A stretch of 48,175 nt of DNA from the NCBI GenBank assembly GCA_000517005.1, contig KI912007.1:33401-81575 (forward strand), read 5' to 3'. The DNA comes from Microvirga lupini (lineage in GTDB: Bacteria; Pseudomonadota; Alphaproteobacteria; Rhizobiales; Beijerinckiaceae). A model generated the notes under the pieces. It saw nothing but the letters and a program-made list of their open reading frames with translations, made no database searches and was not told the origin of the DNA. Below, piece after piece: positions 43,961 through 48,175 of this stretch. The position numbers and the translations under genes are program-made. How positions within the stretch are numbered: the first letter of the stretch is position 1; the number at the start of each line of letters is the position of its first letter.

Positions 43961-45532
43961 GTGCCGGTTCCGCCAAGGGGTCCGTCCCCCTTCTATCCCC
44001 GCCGGCGCGACATGCTGGCCTATATCGGCGTCTCCGTCGCCGGGCTTGCATACGCGCCAGCCGTCCGTTCCCAAACACCCCAAGCGACGATTTCGGCAAG
44101 GATGGGCGAGAATCAGCGGTTCGATCCGGCGGTCGTGGTCGATATTGCACGACAGCTCTCCAAGAAGCCGTATGCAGCAGCCCCCAACGACCTGCCGGAC
44201 GTCTTCGCCAACCTGAATCAGGAGCAATACTCCGCGATCCGGTATAACCAACCAGCCATCTGGAGCACGGAAGCCCGCGGCATCTCCGTGGAGCCGCTCC
44301 ATCGTGGATTCGTCTTCAGGGATGCGGTCGATCTGTTCGTCGTGGAGGATGGTGCGATCCGCCGGATCGGCTTCAGTCCTTCTCAATTCGATTACGGCCG
44401 CATCACCCTGCCGAACAATATACCGAATATCGGCTTTTCCGGCTTCAAGCTGATTGCCCAACTCGGAGACGGCAAGCCGTTCGATTTCGCCTTTGTTCAA
44501 GGCGGCACCTTCTTCCGCGCGATCGCACGCGGTCAGACCTATGGCGCAATCGCGAGAGCGTTGACCTTGCGGCCGGCTGAAGCGCGTGGCGAGGAATTTC
44601 CGGTCTTCCGCGCTTTCTGGCTCGAGCGGCCTTCCGTGGGCAGCAACGCCATCACCGTCCATGGCGTGCTCGATTCGGAATCGACGTCCGGTGCGGTGCG
44701 CATGACATTCCGTCCGGGCGACATGACCATCGTCGACGTGGAGATGACCCTCTTCCCACGCGTCAACATGGAGCATGTGGGCCTGGGGGGCATTGCGTCG
44801 ACTTACCTGTATGGGCCGAACGATCTCCTGAACACGGACGATATCAGGTCGGCGGTCTACGAATCCTCCGGGCTTCAGATGCTGAACGGCTCGGGCGAGT
44901 GGCTGTGGCGTCCTCTGCATAATCCCGAAACGCTCCAGATTTCGGCCTTCGTCGACAGCTCTCCACGTGGATTCGGCCTGCTGCAGCGGGAACGTTCCTA
45001 TGAAGCGTTCCAGGACGACGACCAGCGCTTCGAACGCCGCCCGAGCCTCTGGATCGAGCCGCTGGGCGACTGGGGCCAAGGCAGCGTTCAACTGCTCGAG
45101 ATCCCGACCGACGCCGAGATCAACGACAACATTCTCACCTACTGGCGTCCGAAAGCGCCGATGGCGGCCGGATCCGAGGTCGCCGTTGCGTATCGGCAAT
45201 ATTGGGGATGGAACTCGCCCGAGCGTCCCCCGCTTGCGACCGTGACGGCCACGCGCTCAGGCCGTGGCAGCGGGGGCCGCAGGCGGCGCTTCACAGTGGA
45301 CTTTTCCGGAGATGCACTGGGTGACAATTTGCCGGCGGACCTTAAATCGGTTCTAACCGTTGGCCCTGGGACATTCCAGAACCTCAAACTTTTGCCATAT
45401 CCGGAACGAAAGACAGTACGTGTTGCGTTCGAGCTTGACCCGGGCAACGAAAACGCGTGTGAGATGCGCCTGATCCTTGAAGCAGGCGGGAAACCGATTA
45501 GCGAGACATGGCTTTATCGTTGGACACCGTAA
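43961..45532 (+). CDS. opgG: Periplasmic glucan biosynthesis protein OpgG/OpgD (MdoG family)
   Basis: 523 residues from GTG 43961. A twin-arginine-like signal is visible (PRRRDMLAYIGVSVAGLAYA, Arg 14-16), suggesting export of the folded protein by Tat, as for OpgD rather than the Sec-exported OpgG of enterobacteria. The MdoG domain follows: FDPAVVVDIARQLSKKPYA, LNQEQYSAIRYNQP, then the long beta-sandwich with GDWGQGSVQLLEIPTDAEINDNIL, YWRPK and a C-terminal Ig-like domain. Such proteins modify the beta-glucan backbone of osmoregulated periplasmic glucans. Its 3' end overlaps opgH by 25 bases. Assignment as G or D is not certain. Confidence 0.9.
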   Translation: MPVPPRGPSPFYPRRRDMLAYIGVSVAGLAYAPAVRSQTPQATISARMGENQRFDPAVVVDIARQLSKKPYAAAPNDLPDVFANLNQEQYSAIRYNQPAIWSTEARGISVEPLHRGFVFRDAVDLFVVEDGAIRRIGFSPSQFDYGRITLPNNIPNIGFSGFKLIAQLGDGKPFDFAFVQGGTFFRAIARGQTYGAIARALTLRPAEARGEEFPVFRAFWLERPSVGSNAITVHGVLDSESTSGAVRMTFRPGDMTIVDVEMTLFPRVNMEHVGLGGIASTYLYGPNDLLNTDDIRSAVYESSGLQMLNGSGEWLWRPLHNPETLQISAFVDSSPRGFGLLQRERSYEAFQDDDQRFERRPSLWIEPLGDWGQGSVQLLEIPTDAEINDNILTYWRPKAPMAAGSEVAVAYRQYWGWNSPERPPLATVTATRSGRGSGGRRRRFTVDFSGDALGDNLPADLKSVLTVGPGTFQNLKLLPYPERKTVRVAFELDPGNENACEMRLILEAGGKPISETWLYRWTP

Positions 45533-47703
45533 GTCCCGACTCAAACCCGAATGTAGCCGCCCTGGAGCGGCCCGCATCCGCTATGCCCCCCGAAAAGCAC
45601 CTCGACATGCCGACCCAGTCGCTTCGTCGCTGGTCTGAATCGGAGGAGCGCAAGTCGCTTCGGGAGCATCCCAAGCTGGGGACTTGGCTCGCCCGCCTCT
45701 TCGTCTTCGGAGGCGGATTGCTGCTGACGGCCTACGGCACCTACGAGATGTATCAGGTCGTGTCGGTGAGCCGTACGACCGCGCTCCAGTGGGTGCTCGT
45801 TGCTCTCTTCACGGTGAACTTCTCCTGGATCGCGATCGCGTTCACCAGCGCTCTCTTAGGCTTCTTCGCCCTGCTGCGGCGCCCGGGACATCGGGGACCT
45901 CTGCCGTCCTCCCTGCAGCAGCGCACCGCCATCGTCATGCCCGTCTACAACGAGCAGACGGATCGAACCTTTGCCGCCTTGGAAGCGATCTATGAATCGG
46001 TTCAGGCGACGGGCCTTGGCGATCATTTTGACTATTTCATTCTCTCCGACACCACGAACCCGGATGCATGGATCGCCGAGGAGCGCGCCTTCCTTGCCCT
46101 GAGGGAGCGCGTGGGCCCCGGAGCGCGGTTCTACTACCGCCATCGGCAGAAGAACCACCATCGCAAGGCCGGCAACATCGCCGATTTCGTGTCCCGCTGG
46201 GGCGGCCATTACGAGCATATGCTGGTACTCGATGCCGACAGCCTCATGACCGGCGAGTGCATCGTGCGTCTGGCGGCAGCCATGGAAGCGGATCCCGATG
46301 CCGGCATCATCCAGTCGCTGCCCCTCATCATCAACCGCAACACGCTCTTTGCCCGTCTTCAGCAATTTGCCGCCCGGGTCACCGGTCCGGTCATTGCCAT
46401 GGGATTGGCGGTCTGGATGGGCCGCGACGGCAACTACTGGGGCCACAATGCGATCATCCGCACTCGGGCCTTCGCGGCGCATGGCGGATTGCCGGACCTG
46501 AACGGCAAGCCTCCTTTCGGCGGCCATATCCTGAGCCACGACTTCGTCGAGGCGGCGCTGCTGCGGCGTGCCGGCTGGTCGGTCTACATGCTGGCCGATC
46601 TGCAGGGGTCCTACGAGGAGAGTCCACCCTCCCTCATCGATCTGTCTGCCCGTGACAGGCGCTGGTGCCAGGGCAATCTCCAGCACATGCGGGTCATCGG
46701 AGCCAAGGGCCTGAAGCTGCCGACCCGGCAGCATTTCGCCACCGGCATCATGTCCTATCTGGCCTCGCCGTTCTGGCTGTTCCAGTTGATCGTCGGTATC
46801 GCCCTCGTCCTGCAGACGACCTACATCCGGCCGGAATATTTCGCCCGCGACTTCCGGCTCTATCCGATCTGGCCCCGGTTCGACCCCGAGCGAGCCTTGG
46901 CGCTCTTCGCACTGACCATGGGTATCCTGCTGGCACCGAAGGTCTTCGGTCTTCTGCTGATGCTCATTCGCGGCGAGGACCGGCGCGCCTCGGGAGGCGG
47001 CATCCGGCTGATTATCTCATCCACGATCGAGATCATCCTGTCTGCGCTCCTAGCGCCGATCCTGATGCTCATCCAATCTGGGTCGGTCTTCCAGATCCTG
47101 CTCGGACGCGACACGGGCTGGCAGCCGCAGCGTCGCGACGACGGCTCCATTCCTTTCAAGGACATCGTTCGTCGCCACCGGGCCCATACGGTTCTTGGCG
47201 CACTGGCCGGCATCTCTGCTTTCATGATCGCCACATCCCTGTTCCTGTGGATGTCGCCCACGATCATCGGCCTGCTGCTTGCCATTCCCCTGTCCTGGCT
47301 CAGCGGTCAGCTCGGCGCCGGCCTTGCACTCAAGAGGCTCGGGCTTCTGCGGACCCCCGAGGAGTATCGGCCGCCGGCGATCGCGAGCCGCGCCAATGAG
47401 CTGCAGGCCCGCAATGCCACCTTCGGCTTCGACGATGCCGACAGCATCCGGGCCATCTATGCGGATGCGAATCTGAGGGAGCGCCATATCGAGATGCTTC
47501 CGCCCGCCCTGCCCCGCAAACGCGGCGTCATCGAGATGGAACGGGCTCTCGCAGAAGCCAAACTCGTCGATGCCGAGACCATCGAGGATGCCGTCAGCTG
47601 GCTTCACAACAAGGAACGAATGGTCGTCCTCCACGACCGGGCGCTCATCGACATGCTCGTGCATCTGAAGACCAAGCCCCCCGAGGCCCAAGCCGCCGAG
47701 TAA
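45508..47703 (+). CDS. opgH: Glucans biosynthesis glucosyltransferase OpgH (MdoH)
   Basis: 731 residues of inner-membrane GT2. It polymerises the linear beta-1,2-glucan backbone from UDP-glucose and passes it to the periplasm. N-terminal helices at about 61-80 and 93-123; MPVYNEQTDRTFAALEAI at 144; the metal motif LVLDADSL (DAD 242-244); the catalytic-base region SHDFVEAALLRRAGW (343 onward); and RDRRWCQGNLQH (382-393), the QxxRW-type end. Further helices follow, then a cytoplasmic tail. It starts inside opgG and is followed by a terminator, forming a simple two-gene operon. It is distinct from the BcsA-like synthase at 9328. Confidence 0.96.
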   Translation: MALSLDTVSPDSNPNVAALERPASAMPPEKHLDMPTQSLRRWSESEERKSLREHPKLGTWLARLFVFGGGLLLTAYGTYEMYQVVSVSRTTALQWVLVALFTVNFSWIAIAFTSALLGFFALLRRPGHRGPLPSSLQQRTAIVMPVYNEQTDRTFAALEAIYESVQATGLGDHFDYFILSDTTNPDAWIAEERAFLALRERVGPGARFYYRHRQKNHHRKAGNIADFVSRWGGHYEHMLVLDADSLMTGECIVRLAAAMEADPDAGIIQSLPLIINRNTLFARLQQFAARVTGPVIAMGLAVWMGRDGNYWGHNAIIRTRAFAAHGGLPDLNGKPPFGGHILSHDFVEAALLRRAGWSVYMLADLQGSYEESPPSLIDLSARDRRWCQGNLQHMRVIGAKGLKLPTRQHFATGIMSYLASPFWLFQLIVGIALVLQTTYIRPEYFARDFRLYPIWPRFDPERALALFALTMGILLAPKVFGLLLMLIRGEDRRASGGGIRLIISSTIEIILSALLAPILMLIQSGSVFQILLGRDTGWQPQRRDDGSIPFKDIVRRHRAHTVLGALAGISAFMIATSLFLWMSPTIIGLLLAIPLSWLSGQLGAGLALKRLGLLRTPEEYRPPAIASRANELQARNATFGFDDADSIRAIYADANLRERHIEMLPPALPRKRGVIEMERALAEAKLVDAETIEDAVSWLHNKERMVVLHDRALIDMLVHLKTKPPEAQAAE

Positions 47704-47712
47704 GGATCCGTC

Positions 47713-47743
47713 AAAGCCGGGGCTTCAGGCCCCGGTTTTCATT
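47713..47743. terminator. Intrinsic terminator after opgH
   Basis: AAAGCCGGGGC and GCCCCGGTTTT form a GC-rich stem around a short TTCAG loop, followed by CATTT. The minus-strand regulator gene ends within the loop, so one hairpin can serve both convergent genes. Confidence 0.85.
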
Positions 47744-48175
47744 TGGGTCATGGGCGCAGCTCTCTCGCTGTCGCCTGCCACCTCGCTCAACACCCAATCC
47801 CGGAAAGCCTCGATCTTGGCGGAGCGCCTGCGGGCCTTTGGATAGACCAGCCAATAGCTCCGATCAGCGGTGGCCAGCAGATCGAAAGGCTTCACGAGCC
47901 GTCCGGACGCCAGATCGTCAGGGAAGAAGAACGGATTGATGAGCGCCACACCCTGACCGGCAATTGCCGCCATGCCTTCGAACTGCTGCACCCCGAGCGA
48001 ATTGTCCGGAAGCCGAGAGAGATCGACGTTCTTCACTCCTGCCGCAGCGAACCAGTCCTGCCACCACGGATCGCTCGGCGAGATGAGCGGAAGTTTGAGA
48101 ATGTCAACGGGCTCCCGCAATTCGACACCTTTGAGCAGCTCCGGGCTGCAAACGGGTATGAACTGGTTGGGAAAA
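47725..48175 (-). CDS. LysR-type transcriptional regulator, C-terminal part (GcvA-like)
   Basis: The frame is open through the right edge of the window, so the N-terminal DNA-binding domain lies outside. The visible 149 residues are the end of the effector domain: FIPVCSPELLKGVEL, SPSDPWWQDWFAAAGV, then QFEGMAAIAGQGVALINPFFF and KAFRDWV-like closing residues (IEAFRDWVLSEVAG). The WW..W..AAG and G.G.AL.. blocks are typical of the GcvA/AmpR branch of LysR regulators. Its stop falls in the loop of the opgH terminator. Target genes are unknown; LysR proteins usually control a divergent neighbour, which is not in view. Confidence 0.9.
   Translation of the reverse strand, partial: FPNQFIPVCSPELLKGVELREPVDILKLPLISPSDPWWQDWFAAAGVKNVDLSRLPDNSLGVQQFEGMAAIAGQGVALINPFFFPDDLASGRLVKPFDLLATADRSYWLVYPKARRRSAKIEAFRDWVLSEVAGDSERAAPMTQMKTGA

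Overview
The window looks like chromosomal DNA of a GC-rich alphaproteobacterium of the Hyphomicrobiales, most like the Methylobacteriaceae (Microvirga/Methylobacterium type). This is inferred from the proteins and gene neighbourhoods (IalB-family protein, short SdhE, mfd-sdhE-recG-glmS-glmU block, opgGH, HspQ); no rRNA or tRNA gene is present to confirm it.

Layout. (1) 1-0.6 kb: an IS-rich edge, with the C-terminal half of an IS630-type transposase running off the left end and a small remnant that reads like the C-terminus of an IS481-type transposase. (2) 0.6-5.8 kb: a visibly less GC-rich polysaccharide block with a family 2 glycosyltransferase, a Wzx-like flippase and, divergently, a heparinase II/III-like protein. 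(3) 5.95-18.8 kb: the most unusual region. It is a synthase-type exopolysaccharide locus: a TPR/beta-barrel secretion protein, a BcsA-like glycosyltransferase without PilZ, a methyltransferase, a PIG-L deacetylase and a GH10 glycosidase. It is interleaved with an Rsb-type partner-switching module: a PP2C phosphatase, two STAS proteins and a HATPase anti-sigma-like kinase. At least five of its genes are interrupted. The TPR protein has three in-frame TAG codons and the phosphatase one. The methyltransferase and GH10 genes each need a frameshift, and one membrane-protein gene is broken twice. The rest of the window is essentially intact, so this locus is either decaying, contains readthrough or recoding sites, or carries local sequence errors.

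(4) 19-21.2 kb: rimO and a nicotinamidase gene. (5) 20.5-26 kb: a minus-strand operon for a BMP/nucleoside-type ABC importer (ATPase, two permeases, binding protein), apparently ending in the nicotinamidase. The two permeases are fused in frame at a G-tract; one G fewer would restore a classical ATGA stop/start overlap. (6) 26.2-33.4 kb: UbiH-like FAD monooxygenase, AEC transporter, hspQ, IalB-family protein, a family 5 solute-binding protein, a degenerate receiver protein and a serine hydrolase. (7) 33.4-43.8 kb: mfd, sdhE, recG, a GNAT acetyltransferase, glmS and glmU (DNA repair plus UDP-GlcNAc precursor supply). (8) 44-47.7 kb: opgG-opgH for periplasmic glucans. (9) The right edge holds the C-terminus of a LysR-type regulator.

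Several intergenic spaces carry palindromic repeats. One roughly 90-bp family occurs three times (20.4, 27.5 and 37.1 kb) in both orientations. The main lead for a new system is the partner-switch-controlled exopolysaccharide synthase locus at 6-18 kb, together with its cluster of in-frame amber codons.
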